In this document: in pieces, positions 1-6,720 of the stretch
How the letters are laid out: every line of letters begins with the position of its first letter
Numbering within the stretch: position 1 is the first letter of the stretch
NCBI GenBank assembly: GCA_003241215.1
Contig: QFOL01000120.1
Span: 1-10,891 of the forward strand
Origin: Agrobacterium fabrum
GTDB lineage: Bacteria > Pseudomonadota > Alphaproteobacteria > Rhizobiales > Rhizobiaceae
Length of the DNA: 10,891 nucleotides
Direction: 5' to 3'
The notes under the pieces: model-generated
Told to the model about the DNA's origin: nothing
What the model saw: only the letters and a program-made list of their open reading frames with translations
Database searches by the model: none
Translations under genes and position numbers: made by a program

Positions 1-81
1 TCCATGAAACGCGCCCCTCGCAGCCGTCAACGCCATGATTTATATGCGAAATATCACGATTACGACAGCGAAATCAGCGAC

Positions 82-483
82 TTACTTGGAGAATGTGGGG
101 TAATTGCCATCCAGCTTGATCGCGAGGATAACGTTAAATTTCTTAAAATCTTCAATCGGTATCGTGCTGACATAATCGTTGAGAGCGACCGCCGTGACGC
201 TGGTACCCTTTGCGCCGACAATATCCATCAATTTTGCCAGCGACACACCATCGAAGCGGACACGGCCATCGTGCCAGGGCGTCGTCGTCTCCACCGTATC
301 CATGCCGAGAGCTTCCAGCATATCGCGATCAAATTGCGCGGCGCCATCGGCATTCGTATTGGTGATGTTCCCGGATATGGTTAATATCGGTTTGCCTTGC
401 GGTTTGGCGATCGTCCCGGCTTCGGCACAGGTAAGCCACGCGAGCGACAAGAACGCACTCAGAAGTACCCGGGCGAAACTCAT
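82..483 (-). CDS. Secreted protein resembling oxidoreductase molybdopterin-binding family, short C-terminus
   Basis: A 133-residue protein whose ATG at 483 follows a good GGAGA ribosome site (about 490-494). Residues 1-22 form a signal peptide with an AEA cleavage site, so it is probably periplasmic. The body (LTISGNI near 35, FDRDMLEALGMDTVET near 51, HDGRVRFDGVSLAKLMDIVGA near 71, ALNDYVSTIPIEDF near 100) resembles small exported proteins of the oxidoreductase molybdopterin-binding-domain family seen in rhizobia. Family members normally run about 25-35 residues further, through a conserved segment after the KLDG motif. Here the frame stops 9 codons after KLDG, and I cannot find the expected ending in any of the three minus-strand frames of bases 1-84. 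It may be truncated or a variant. The function is unknown, and actual molybdopterin binding is doubtful. No neighbour clarifies its job. Confidence 0.7.
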   Translation of the reverse strand: MSFARVLLSAFLSLAWLTCAEAGTIAKPQGKPILTISGNITNTNADGAAQFDRDMLEALGMDTVETTTPWHDGRVRFDGVSLAKLMDIVGAKGTSVTAVALNDYVSTIPIEDFKKFNVILAIKLDGNYPTFSK

Positions 484-564
484 AATTTTTCTCCATCGAT
501 AACGTTCAGGTCGAGGGTTTTCGCCAACCTTTGAAGGTCAAGGGAACCGACGCTAGCAATATAT

Positions 565-577
565 ATCAGGAACTGAT
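565..577. repeat. Small inverted repeat in AT-rich DNA
   Basis: ATCAG-GAA-CTGAT is a perfect 5-base inverted repeat with a 3-base spacer. The flanks are AT-rich and nearly symmetrical (ATATAT to the left, TTATAT to the right after one extra base). It lies 82 bases upstream of the minus-strand gene start at 483. It could be an operator half-site pair, but it is short enough to arise by chance. Confidence 0.3.
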
Positions 578-730
578 GTTATATCCTCACTGAGATTTTA
601 TCCGTATTTTCTCTAGGTTTTGAGTAAACCCTTTGGATAAGTTTTCCGTCTTATTGTAGCTTTTTACACGCGACGCCCTGTTATGACGCAGGCGGCAAGC
701 TCCGGAAGACCCCTCCCGATAATTCGTCAG

Positions 731-774
731 GCGTGACAAAGGCCGAATTGTGGCGAGAGCCTTTCGGTCACCGC
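731..774. other. Imperfect hairpin in the 484-1102 gap
   Basis: The left arm GCGTGACAAAGGC (731-743) pairs with GCCTTT (759-764), GTCAC (767-771) and GC (773-774). Small bulges at 765-766 and 772 interrupt the stem, giving 13 pairs around a 15-base loop. No T run follows on either strand, so it is not an ordinary intrinsic terminator. Confidence 0.4.
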
Positions 775-798
775 GCAGTCTCATCTGATTCGCGTGCG

Positions 799-838
799 GC
801 AGCCGGGCATACGACGATCCATCGCCATGCCGGGCTGC
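799..838. other. Long hairpin with nested inner stem
   Basis: Bases 799-810 (GCAGCCGGGCAT) pair with 827-838 (ATGCCGGGCTGC) with a single G-G mismatch in 12 positions. The 16-base loop contains a second inverted repeat, CGAT-CC-ATCG (815-824). It lies about 25 bases from the 731-774 hairpin. No T tract follows on either strand. It may be part of a structured RNA or a palindromic intergenic element. Confidence 0.45.
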
Positions 839-897
839 AAGGACGAATGACGAATTCCGCGTCACAGAAAAATCATGACGTTTGCCGGGGCGCACGG

Positions 898-925
898 TTG
901 AAACATACCGCCCGGGCCTTAATAT
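898..925 (+). promoter_or_regulatory. Possible sigma70 promoter for the aldehyde dehydrogenase gene
   Basis: A -35-like TTGAAA (898-903) is followed after 16 bases by TAATAT (920-925); an alternative -10 is TATAAA at 923-928 with a longer spacer. The surrounding DNA is GC-rich, so the AT-rich -10 stands out. If used, it would give a leader of about 170 bases before the start codon at 1103. The assignment rests on sequence match alone. Confidence 0.35.
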
Positions 926-1102
926 AAAGACTGTCGTTTCCGTTTCCGGCAATTCCAGAAACCTCCTGTCGGAAATATCCAGACACATGTTCCGCGCAGC
1001 GAAAGCCGCGATGCCGGATATCGTCCGGCCAGGACAATTCTGTTCACGTCTCCGGGCCAGATGGCATTTCGCCGTATCGGCCGCATCATGAAGGTAGCCC
1101 CT

Positions 1103-2539
1103 ATGCACACCTATCCCGACATCAAACTTCTCATTGATGGCGAATGGCGCGACGCCGTTTCCGGCAAGACGATCGCCGTGTCCGATCCGGCAACCGACGA
1201 GATCATCGGCGCGATTGCGCATGCCGAGAAGCAGGACCTCGATCTGGCGCTTGCCGCCGCCGAGCGCGGTTTCAAGGTGTGGCGCGATACCTCGCCCTTC
1301 GAGCGCTCGAAGATCATGCGCAAGGCGGCCGATATTCTCCGCGAGCGCAAGGACAGGATCGCCTACATCATGACCCGCGAACAGGGCAAGCCGCTGGCGC
1401 AGGCGGGCACCGAGGTCATGGGCGCCGCCGACACCATCGACTGGTTCGCGGAAGAAGCACGCCGCACCTATGGCCAGGTCATTCCGGCCCGCGCAAGCGG
1501 CGTTTCGCAGCTTGCCATCAAGCTGCCGGTCGGCCCCGTCGCGGCGTTCACGCCGTGGAATTTCCCGATCAACCAGATCGTCCGCAAGCTTTCCGCAGCG
1601 CTTGCCACCGGCTGCTCCATCATCGTCAAGGCGCCGGAAGAAACCCCGGCGTCCCCGGCCGAACTCATCCGCGCTTTCGTGGATGCCGGCGTGCCGGCGG
1701 GCGTCATCGGCCTGGTTTATGGCGTACCGTCGGAAATTTCGGAATATCTGATCCCGCATCCGGTCATCCGCAAGATTTCCTTCACCGGCTCCACCCCCGT
1801 CGGCAAACATCTGGCCGCACTGGCCGGCAAGCACATGAAACGCGCCACGATGGAACTCGGCGGCCATGCGCCGGTGATGATCTTTAACGATGCCGATATC
1901 GACAAGGCGATCGAAGTGACCTCGCTTGCCAAGTTCCGCAATGCCGGCCAGGTCTGCGTCGCTCCCACCCGCTTCCTCGTGCAGGACGCTGTGGCGGATC
2001 GCTTCCTTGAAGGTTTCGTGGAAGCCGCCAAGGCCGTCAGGGTCGGCAACGGTCTGGAAGAAGGCGTCATCATGGGACCACTTGCCAATGAGCGCCGCAT
2101 TCCGGCGCTTGAGGGCCTCATCAACGACGCCGTTTCCCATGGCGGCGAATTGAAGACCGGCGGCCGCCGCATCGGCAACAAGGGCAATTTCTTCGAGCCG
2201 ACGGTTCTCGCCAATGTTCCGACCACCGCCAAGATCATGAATGACGAGCCCTTCGGCCCGGTCGCCATCATCAACCGCTTCTCTAGCTTCGATGACGCCG
2301 TCGCCGAGGCGAACCGCCTGCCCTTCGGCCTCGCATCCTACGCCTTCACCGGTTCGGTCAAGACCGCTCATGCGCTCGGCCAGCAGGTCGAGGCCGGCAT
2401 GCTGACCATCAACCACAACGGCCTTGCGCTTCCGGAAGTCCCCTTCGGCGGCATCAAGGATTCCGGTTATGGCACGGAAGGCGGTTCGGAAGCGGTTCAG
2501 GCCTATCTGGAAACCAAATTCGTCAGCCAGATGAGCTGA
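1103..2539 (+). CDS. NAD(P)-dependent aldehyde dehydrogenase (succinate- or 2-oxoglutarate-semialdehyde type)
   Basis: This 478-residue cytoplasmic enzyme of the aldehyde dehydrogenase superfamily oxidises an aldehyde to the acid using NAD(P)+. PWNFP (151-155) supplies the oxyanion Asn153, MELGG supplies the general-base Glu251, and GQVC supplies the nucleophile Cys285. FTGSTPVG lies near the cofactor, and NEPFGP-like and PFGGIKDSG motifs lie in the C-terminal third. Length is normal for the family and nothing is missing. I chose the ATG at 1103 because GAAGG (1090-1094) sits about 8 bases upstream; in-frame starts at 1061 and 1088 lack such a site. It resembles succinate-semialdehyde dehydrogenases. 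The run [20 protein letters not shown] and the FRNAGQVC block also recall the alpha-ketoglutaric semialdehyde dehydrogenase of Azospirillum. No pathway gene adjoins it, so the substrate is open. Confidence 0.93.
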   Translation: MHTYPDIKLLIDGEWRDAVSGKTIAVSDPATDEIIGAIAHAEKQDLDLALAAAERGFKVWRDTSPFERSKIMRKAADILRERKDRIAYIMTREQGKPLAQAGTEVMGAADTIDWFAEEARRTYGQVIPARASGVSQLAIKLPVGPVAAFTPWNFPINQIVRKLSAALATGCSIIVKAPEETPASPAELIRAFVDAGVPAGVIGLVYGVPSEISEYLIPHPVIRKISFTGSTPVGKHLAALAGKHMKRATMELGGHAPVMIFNDADIDKAIEVTSLAKFRNAGQVCVAPTRFLVQDAVADRFLEGFVEAAKAVRVGNGLEEGVIMGPLANERRIPALEGLINDAVSHGGELKTGGRRIGNKGNFFEPTVLANVPTTAKIMNDEPFGPVAIINRFSSFDDAVAEANRLPFGLASYAFTGSVKTAHALGQQVEAGMLTINHNGLALPEVPFGGIKDSGYGTEGGSEAVQAYLETKFVSQMS

Positions 2540-2548
2540 GTTGCACAG

Positions 2549-2672
2549 AAACTTCTTCTCCCCGCCGGGGAGAAGATGCCCAAAGGGCAGATGAGGGGGC
2601 AAGCTCTCCGCATATCGCTACGTTTGCCCCCTCATCCCGCTGCCGCGACCTTCTCCCCCTCGGGGAGAAGGC
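2549..2672. repeat. RIME-like intergenic mosaic element with three hairpins
   Basis: Three perfect inverted repeats follow one another. CTTCTCCCC (2555-2563) pairs with GGGGAGAAG (2567-2575) across 3 bases. GATGAGGGGGCAA (2590-2602) pairs with TTGCCCCCTCATC (2624-2636) across 21 bases. CCTTCTCCCC (2649-2658) pairs with GGGGAGAAGG (2662-2671) across 3 bases. The first and third hairpins share the same arm sequence. This matches the style of the rhizobial RIME intergenic mosaic elements, which occur in many copies in Rhizobiaceae. It starts about 10 bases after the aldehyde dehydrogenase stop and could help end or stabilise that transcript, although no T tract follows. The family name is from memory of the pattern, not a search. 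Confidence 0.8.
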
Positions 2673-2779
2673 GAAAGTCGCGCTCGCTCGATCCATTTTC
2701 ACCTCTGATCTTTGCTCAGCCTTCTTGCGTATAGCCTCCTTCTGCCCTAAAAGAACAAAAAGTGAACTTTGAGGGCGAC

Positions 2780-3877
2780 ATGAGCGATACGGCGGCACCG
2801 GCGCTGAAGGAAATCTTCAACCGCGAGAAACTGCAGCATATAGCCGATCAGACTAGGGCCGTTCATCCGCCCTTTGACGTTTCCGCCTTCATGGCGCTCG
2901 CCACTGCCAACCTTGAAGCGCTGGGCATCATGCAGCGCATGCGGCAGGTGGCGACAAGCCTGCATGCGACGCTGCCTGGCGACTATGCCCGCAACATCGA
3001 AATCCTGACCGCCGCGGCGCCAGGCATCGGCAATGGTTTCGCCTCCATTTCGCTTCCGGAATATGTGGCGCTTTACGGCCTCGACGATTTCGATCTTTCC
3101 ATGGATGCGCTGAACTATTTCACCCGTTTCGGCTCTTCGGAATTCGCCATCCGGCATTTCCTGCAAAGGGATATGGTCCGCACCCTTGCCGTGATGGAAA
3201 CATGGTCACGGCATGAAAACGAGCATGTACGGCGGCTGGCCAGCGAGGGCTGCCGGCCGCGCCTGCCCTGGTCGTTCCAGCTCAAACCGCTGATCGACGA
3301 TCCGTCGCCGGTGACCGCCATCCTCGACACCATGAAGGCCGACGAGGCGCTTTATGTGCGCAAGTCCGTCGCCAATCACCTGAACGACATCACCAAGGAC
3401 AATCCCGGCTTCGTGCTGGCGCTGATCGGGGGATGGCCGAAGGACAATAGCCATACGCGCTGGATCATGCGGCAGGCCTTGCGCACGCTGATCAAGAAGG
3501 GTGACGCCACGGCGCTCTCCCATCTCGGCGCGCATGAGGAAGCGCAGATCGCGCTTGCCGCGTTTCAGGTTACGCCAGACAAGGTGGTTCTCGGCAACCC
3601 GGTGCGGATTTCAGCCTCTTTCACCTCGACGGCAAAGAGCCCGCAAAAGCTGGTGATCGACTACACCGTGCATTATGTGAAGAAAAGCGGTGACGCCTCG
3701 GCAAAGGTCTTCAAATGGAAGGAGATCGAACTTCGGCCCGGCGAGACAAGCACACTGTCGATCAGCCGCGCCATGCGCGATTTCACCACCCGCAAGCATT
3801 ATGCCGGCCTTCACAGGGTCGACCTGATGATCAATGGCAGGCTCGTGGCAGAAAGCGCATTCGAACTTCTGATCTGA
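2780..3877 (+). CDS. alkC: AlkC-type DNA alkylation repair glycosylase with C-terminal Ig-like domain
   Basis: A 365-residue protein of the AlkC/AlkD HEAT-like-repeat superfamily, which excises alkylated purines such as 3-methyladenine from DNA. Residues about 5-260 are alpha-helical repeats. Recognisable stretches are LPEYVALYGLDDFDLSMDAL (92-111), YFTRFGSSEFAIRHFL (113-128), HVRRLASEGCRPRLPW (149-164) and LYVRKSVANHLNDITKDNPG (191-210). Residues about 262-365 look like a beta-rich Ig-like domain, as described for Pseudomonas AlkC and absent from Bacillus AlkC. The ATG at 2780 has GAGGG (2771-2775) just upstream; an in-frame GTG at 2762 is less likely. It stands alone between the RIME-like repeat and the convergent cysA, with no ada or other repair gene nearby. 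No clear promoter was found; a weak TTGCGT/TAAAAG pair lies at 2725-2753. Confidence 0.9.
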   Translation: MSDTAAPALKEIFNREKLQHIADQTRAVHPPFDVSAFMALATANLEALGIMQRMRQVATSLHATLPGDYARNIEILTAAAPGIGNGFASISLPEYVALYGLDDFDLSMDALNYFTRFGSSEFAIRHFLQRDMVRTLAVMETWSRHENEHVRRLASEGCRPRLPWSFQLKPLIDDPSPVTAILDTMKADEALYVRKSVANHLNDITKDNPGFVLALIGGWPKDNSHTRWIMRQALRTLIKKGDATALSHLGAHEEAQIALAAFQVTPDKVVLGNPVRISASFTSTAKSPQKLVIDYTVHYVKKSGDASAKVFKWKEIELRPGETSTLSISRAMRDFTTRKHYAGLHRVDLMINGRLVAESAFELLI

Positions 3878-3901
3878 AGCCGGTGAGCGCCCTGCCGTGC
3901 C

Positions 3902-4927
3902 TCAAGCCGCCGGGAAAATCTTTGCCCGGCGAATGATGACGGAACCACGGTCGCCGGCGGCGACATCGTTTTCCGGCGGCACGTCGAACTCCAGAAGATC
4001 GCCGCCATCGGTGCTGGCGATCACCCGGCGCTCACCCGCCCGGTCGAGCACCCGCGCCACCGAGGCCGGAATGCCTTCATGCAGATCTTCCCATTCGAGA
4101 TCGCCGGGGCGGGCATAGATATCGACGGCGCCATCGCCCTGCGCATAGGAGAAAGGCAGTTCGTTCTCACCGACATAGACCTTGCCGCCCCGCGCCACGC
4201 CGGACACCCGGTTGGCATCACCCAGAAAGCGCATGACGAAAGAACTATTGGGCTGGCGGCACACCTCCTTCGGCGTGCCCTGCTGCACGATCTCTCCCTG
4301 ATTGAGGATGACCACACGGTCGGCGAGATCGAGCGCCTCTTCCTGATCATGCGTGACGAAAATGGTGGTGATGCCAAGCGCATCGTGAATTTCGCGCAGC
4401 CACCGGCGGAGATCGCGGCGCACATTGGCGTCCAGCGCACCGAAAGGCTCATCCAGAAGAAGCACTTTCGGATCGACCGAAAGCGCCCGCGCCAGCGCCA
4501 CGCGCTGCCGCTGGCCGCCGGAGATTTGCGCCGGAAAACGGCCACCCAGGCCATCCAGCTTCACCAGCCGCAGAAGCTCCTCGACGCGGGCGTCGATTGC
4601 CGCCCTGTCGCGCTTCACCCTGGAAACCTTCATGCCGAAAGCGATGTTTTCGTTGAGCGTCATGTGCGGAAACAGCGCATAATGCTGGAACACAAAACCG
4701 ACGCCGCGGTCACGCACCGGAATATTGGTGGCGTCCTCATCTCCAAAGAAGATGTGGCCGCCATCGCTATATTCGAGGCCGGCGACCATGCGCAGAATAG
4801 TCGTCTTGCCGGAGCCGGAAGGTCCGAGCAGCGCCAGAAGCTCACCGCTTTCGATATCCAGCGAAACATCGCGGACGGCGCGGAAGGTATCGAAGGTCTT
4901 CACCACATTTTCGAGGCGGATTTTCAT
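3902..4927 (-). CDS. cysA: CysA, sulfate/thiosulfate ABC importer ATPase
   Basis: A 341-residue ATP-binding subunit that powers sulfate/thiosulfate uptake at the inner face of the cytoplasmic membrane. Walker A GPSGSGKTT spans 35-43 (Lys41), the Q-loop Gln is 81, the signature ISGGQ is 135-139, Walker B VLLLDE is 155-160 (Glu160), and the switch His is 193 in THDQEEAL. Residues about 240-341 are the extra C-terminal regulatory domain typical of the CysA/MalK branch. The start ATG at 4927 is 5 bases after the cysW stop, and its GGAGA ribosome site lies inside the end of cysW, so translation is probably coupled. All motifs are intact. The stop faces the alkC stop across 24 bases. Confidence 0.95.
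   Translation of the reverse strand: MKIRLENVVKTFDTFRAVRDVSLDIESGELLALLGPSGSGKTTILRMVAGLEYSDGGHIFFGDEDATNIPVRDRGVGFVFQHYALFPHMTLNENIAFGMKVSRVKRDRAAIDARVEELLRLVKLDGLGGRFPAQISGGQRQRVALARALSVDPKVLLLDEPFGALDANVRRDLRRWLREIHDALGITTIFVTHDQEEALDLADRVVILNQGEIVQQGTPKEVCRQPNSSFVMRFLGDANRVSGVARGGKVYVGENELPFSYAQGDGAVDIYARPGDLEWEDLHEGIPASVARVLDRAGERRVIASTDGGDLLEFDVPPENDVAAGDRGSVIIRRAKIFPAA
3908..3931. terminator. Possible hairpin between convergent alkC and cysA
   Basis: CGCCGGG (3908-3914) pairs with CCCGGCG (3925-3931), and AAA/TTT inside the 10-base loop could extend the stem. It lies at the extreme 3' end of cysA and about 30 bases beyond the alkC stop, where a two-way terminator would be useful. Neither side carries a T run, so intrinsic termination is uncertain; it could equally be coding-sequence coincidence. 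Confidence 0.25.
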
Positions 4928-4932
4928 GGGAA

Positions 4933-5820
4933 TCAGGTCTCCGTGGCGATGGCGGCATCGCCGTTGGTCTTTTTGGCCCCGCGCCCGGCGCCGCGCTGCT
5001 CCAGCGCCACCTTGGCGATGATGGTGACGACGGCGAGCGTAGCGAGGATCGAGGCCGAGGCGAAGGCGCCGGTCGTCTGGTAATCGTGATAGAGCAGCTC
5101 GATGTGGAGCGGCAGCGTATTGGTCTGGCCGCGAATATTGCCCGATACCACCGATACCGCACCGAATTCACCCATCACGCGCGCATTGCACAGCACGACG
5201 CCGTAAAGCAGCGCCCATTTGATGTTCGGCAAGGTCACCGAAAAGAAGGTACGCCAGCCGGATGCGCCAAGCGAGGTCGCCGCCTCTTCCAGATCGCGGC
5301 CCTGCGCCTGCATCAGCGGAATGAGTTCCCGCGCCACGAAAGGTGCTGTAACGAACATCGAGGCGATGACGATGCCGGGAAGCGCGAACAATATCTTGAT
5401 GTCATGCGCATCGAGGAACGGCCCGAACAGCCCCTGCAACCCGTAAACGAAGAGATAGGCGACACCGGCGACGATCGGCGAGATGGAGAAGGGTATCTCG
5501 ATCAGCACCAGCAGGAAGCGCCGGCCGGGAAAATCGAACTTGGTGATCGCCCATGCGGCCGCAACCCCGAAGGCGGTATTGACAGGCACGGCGATCAGCG
5601 CCGTCAGCACCGTCAGCATGATGGCGTGGCGGGTATCTGGGTGGGTAATGGTGGCCGAATAGGCCTTCCAACCCTGCGAAAAGGCTTCGACGCCGATAAT
5701 GACAAGCGGTGCGACGACCAGCAGGGCGCCGATGACGAGCACGAAGGCGATCAGACTGCGGCGAACGAGAGGCGCGTCACCGACACGTGGCGGCTTGCGA
5801 TGTGAAGAAACGGCGCTCAT
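4933..5820 (-). CDS. cysW: CysW, sulfate/thiosulfate ABC importer permease
   Basis: A 295-residue inner-membrane permease. Six hydrophobic segments can be seen at about 23-46, 66-92, 102-130, 143-166, 203-226 and 251-274. The cytoplasmic loop that contacts the ATPase carries the permease EAA motif, EEAATSLGASGWRTFF at 178-193 followed by TLP. The C-terminal part contains ARVMGEFGAVSVVSG (213-227), very typical of sulfate permeases. The start ATG at 5820 lies 3 bases after the cysT stop and the stop is 5 bases before cysA, so cysT, cysW and cysA form one tight unit. It is expected to pair with CysT as a heterodimer. Length is normal and no defect is visible. Confidence 0.94.
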   Translation of the reverse strand: MSAVSSHRKPPRVGDAPLVRRSLIAFVLVIGALLVVAPLVIIGVEAFSQGWKAYSATITHPDTRHAIMLTVLTALIAVPVNTAFGVAAAWAITKFDFPGRRFLLVLIEIPFSISPIVAGVAYLFVYGLQGLFGPFLDAHDIKILFALPGIVIASMFVTAPFVARELIPLMQAQGRDLEEAATSLGASGWRTFFSVTLPNIKWALLYGVVLCNARVMGEFGAVSVVSGNIRGQTNTLPLHIELLYHDYQTTGAFASASILATLAVVTIIAKVALEQRGAGRGAKKTNGDAAIATET

Positions 5821-5823
5821 GTC

Positions 5824-6663
5824 TCAGCTCCTCACCGTGTAACGCAGCGCACGCGCCTGCAGGTAGTTGGTCACCGCCAGCATCACGAAGGCGGTGATGA
5901 GCAGCACGGAGGCGATGGCGGCGGCGGCCTGATAATCATATTCCTCCAGCCGGATGAAGATCAAAAGCGCGGTGATCTCCGTCGAAAATGGCTGGTTGCC
6001 GGCGATGAAGATGATCGCCCCGAATTCGCCGAGGCTGCGGGCGAAGGAAAGGGAGAGGCCGGCCAGAAGCGCCGGCGTCAGAAGCGGCAGGATGACCTTG
6101 CGAAATATCTCGAGATCGGAACCGCCGAGCGACTGCGCCGCTTCCTCCAGCGCCGGATCGAGATCTTCCAGCACCGGCTGCACCGTGCGCACGATGAAGG
6201 GCAGGCTGGTGAAGGCCATCGCCACCATGATGCCGAGCGGCGTATAGGCCACCTTGATGCCGAATTGCGCAAGCACCGAGCCGAACCAGCCATTGCCCGC
6301 AAACAGCGTCGTCAACGCAATACCGGCAACGGCGGTGGGAAGCGCAAAGGGGAGATCGACGATGGCATCGACAATGCGCCAGCCGGGAAAACGGTACCGC
6401 GTCAGCACCCAGGCAAGCGCCAGTCCGAAAACGACGTTGAAGAGCGTGGCCGCCAGTGCGCAGAGCACCGTGACGCGATAGCTGGCGACGGCGCGCGGCG
6501 AAGAAATGATCGCCCAATATTCAGCCGGCCCGAGGCTTGCCGCCTTGAACACCAGCGCCGAGAGCGGCAGAAGCACGATGATGGCGACGTAAGTGAGGGT
6601 AACGCCAAGGGACAATTTCAGCCCCGGCAGCACATTCCGCTTCAAACCCCGCCCCCAATTCAT
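5824..6663 (-). CDS. cysT: CysT (CysU), sulfate/thiosulfate ABC importer permease
   Basis: A 279-residue inner-membrane permease, partner of CysW. Hydrophobic segments lie at about 21-41, 63-88, 100-121, 141-160, 195-226 and 247-267. The EAA motif EEAAQSLGGSDLEIF (173-187) ends in ILP, and FARSLGEFGAIIFIAGN follows near 208-224. I chose the ATG at 6663; an in-frame TTG directly precedes it. No good Shine-Dalgarno sequence is present: the only candidate, GGG at 6674-6676, lies about 10 bases upstream inside the 3' arm of a stable hairpin (6672-6695). Expression may therefore depend on read-through from the binding-protein gene and on opening of that hairpin. The gene is otherwise intact. Confidence 0.94.
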   Translation of the reverse strand: MNWGRGLKRNVLPGLKLSLGVTLTYVAIIVLLPLSALVFKAASLGPAEYWAIISSPRAVASYRVTVLCALAATLFNVVFGLALAWVLTRYRFPGWRIVDAIVDLPFALPTAVAGIALTTLFAGNGWFGSVLAQFGIKVAYTPLGIMVAMAFTSLPFIVRTVQPVLEDLDPALEEAAQSLGGSDLEIFRKVILPLLTPALLAGLSLSFARSLGEFGAIIFIAGNQPFSTEITALLIFIRLEEYDYQAAAAIASVLLITAFVMLAVTNYLQARALRYTVRS

Positions 6664-6671
6664 CAAAAAGC

Positions 6672-6695
6672 GACCCGGCAGTTTCCCGCCGGGTC
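6672..6695 (-). terminator. Terminator or attenuator hairpin between the binding-protein gene and cysT
   Basis: GACCCGGC (6672-6679) pairs perfectly with GCCGGGTC (6688-6695) across an 8-base loop. Read on the minus strand, the hairpin is followed within 3 bases by a run of five T's, then the cysT start. This is the form of an intrinsic terminator. Lying between a binding-protein gene and its permeases, it would lower transcription of cysTWA relative to the binding protein. On the plus strand TTTT also follows (6696-6699), but no plus-strand gene ends here. Confidence 0.7.
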
Positions 6696-6720
6696 TTTTG
6701 CCTGTTCTTTATCGTTGTGA

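Larger units (their letters stand above)
484..1102. other. Long intergenic gap with strong hairpins; no convincing gene
   Basis: This stretch of about 620 bases separates the divergent molybdopterin-like gene and the aldehyde dehydrogenase gene. Short open frames exist in it but none has a credible ribosome site or family resemblance. The left part (about 550-670) is clearly more AT-rich than the flanking genes. The right part holds two sizeable imperfect hairpins (731-774 and 799-838), a small inverted repeat (565-577) and a possible plus-strand promoter near 898-925. It may carry regulatory DNA, a long leader, an unannotated small RNA or remnants of decayed sequence. Confidence 0.6.

Noticed and set aside
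4..384. A 126-codon plus-strand open frame at the left edge
   Set aside because: It is antisense to the signal-peptide-bearing molybdopterin-like gene and shows no domain.
529..545. ACCTT-TG-AAGGT in the leader of the first gene, considered as a MerR-type operator
   Set aside because: The 2-base spacer does not match MerR-family operators and no regulator gene is nearby; chance is as likely.
733..927. A 64-codon plus-strand open frame in the 484-1102 gap
   Set aside because: No ribosome site and no recognisable family. It spans the two hairpins and looks like noncoding DNA.
587..2602. A 671-codon open frame on the minus strand
   Set aside because: It runs antisense to the well-supported aldehyde dehydrogenase over most of its length. 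It shows the composition of a reverse-frame shadow in GC-rich DNA and has no recognisable domain.
4079..5083. A 334-codon plus-strand open frame across cysA and the end of cysW
   Set aside because: It lies opposite two intact, motif-bearing genes and its translation has no family resemblance.
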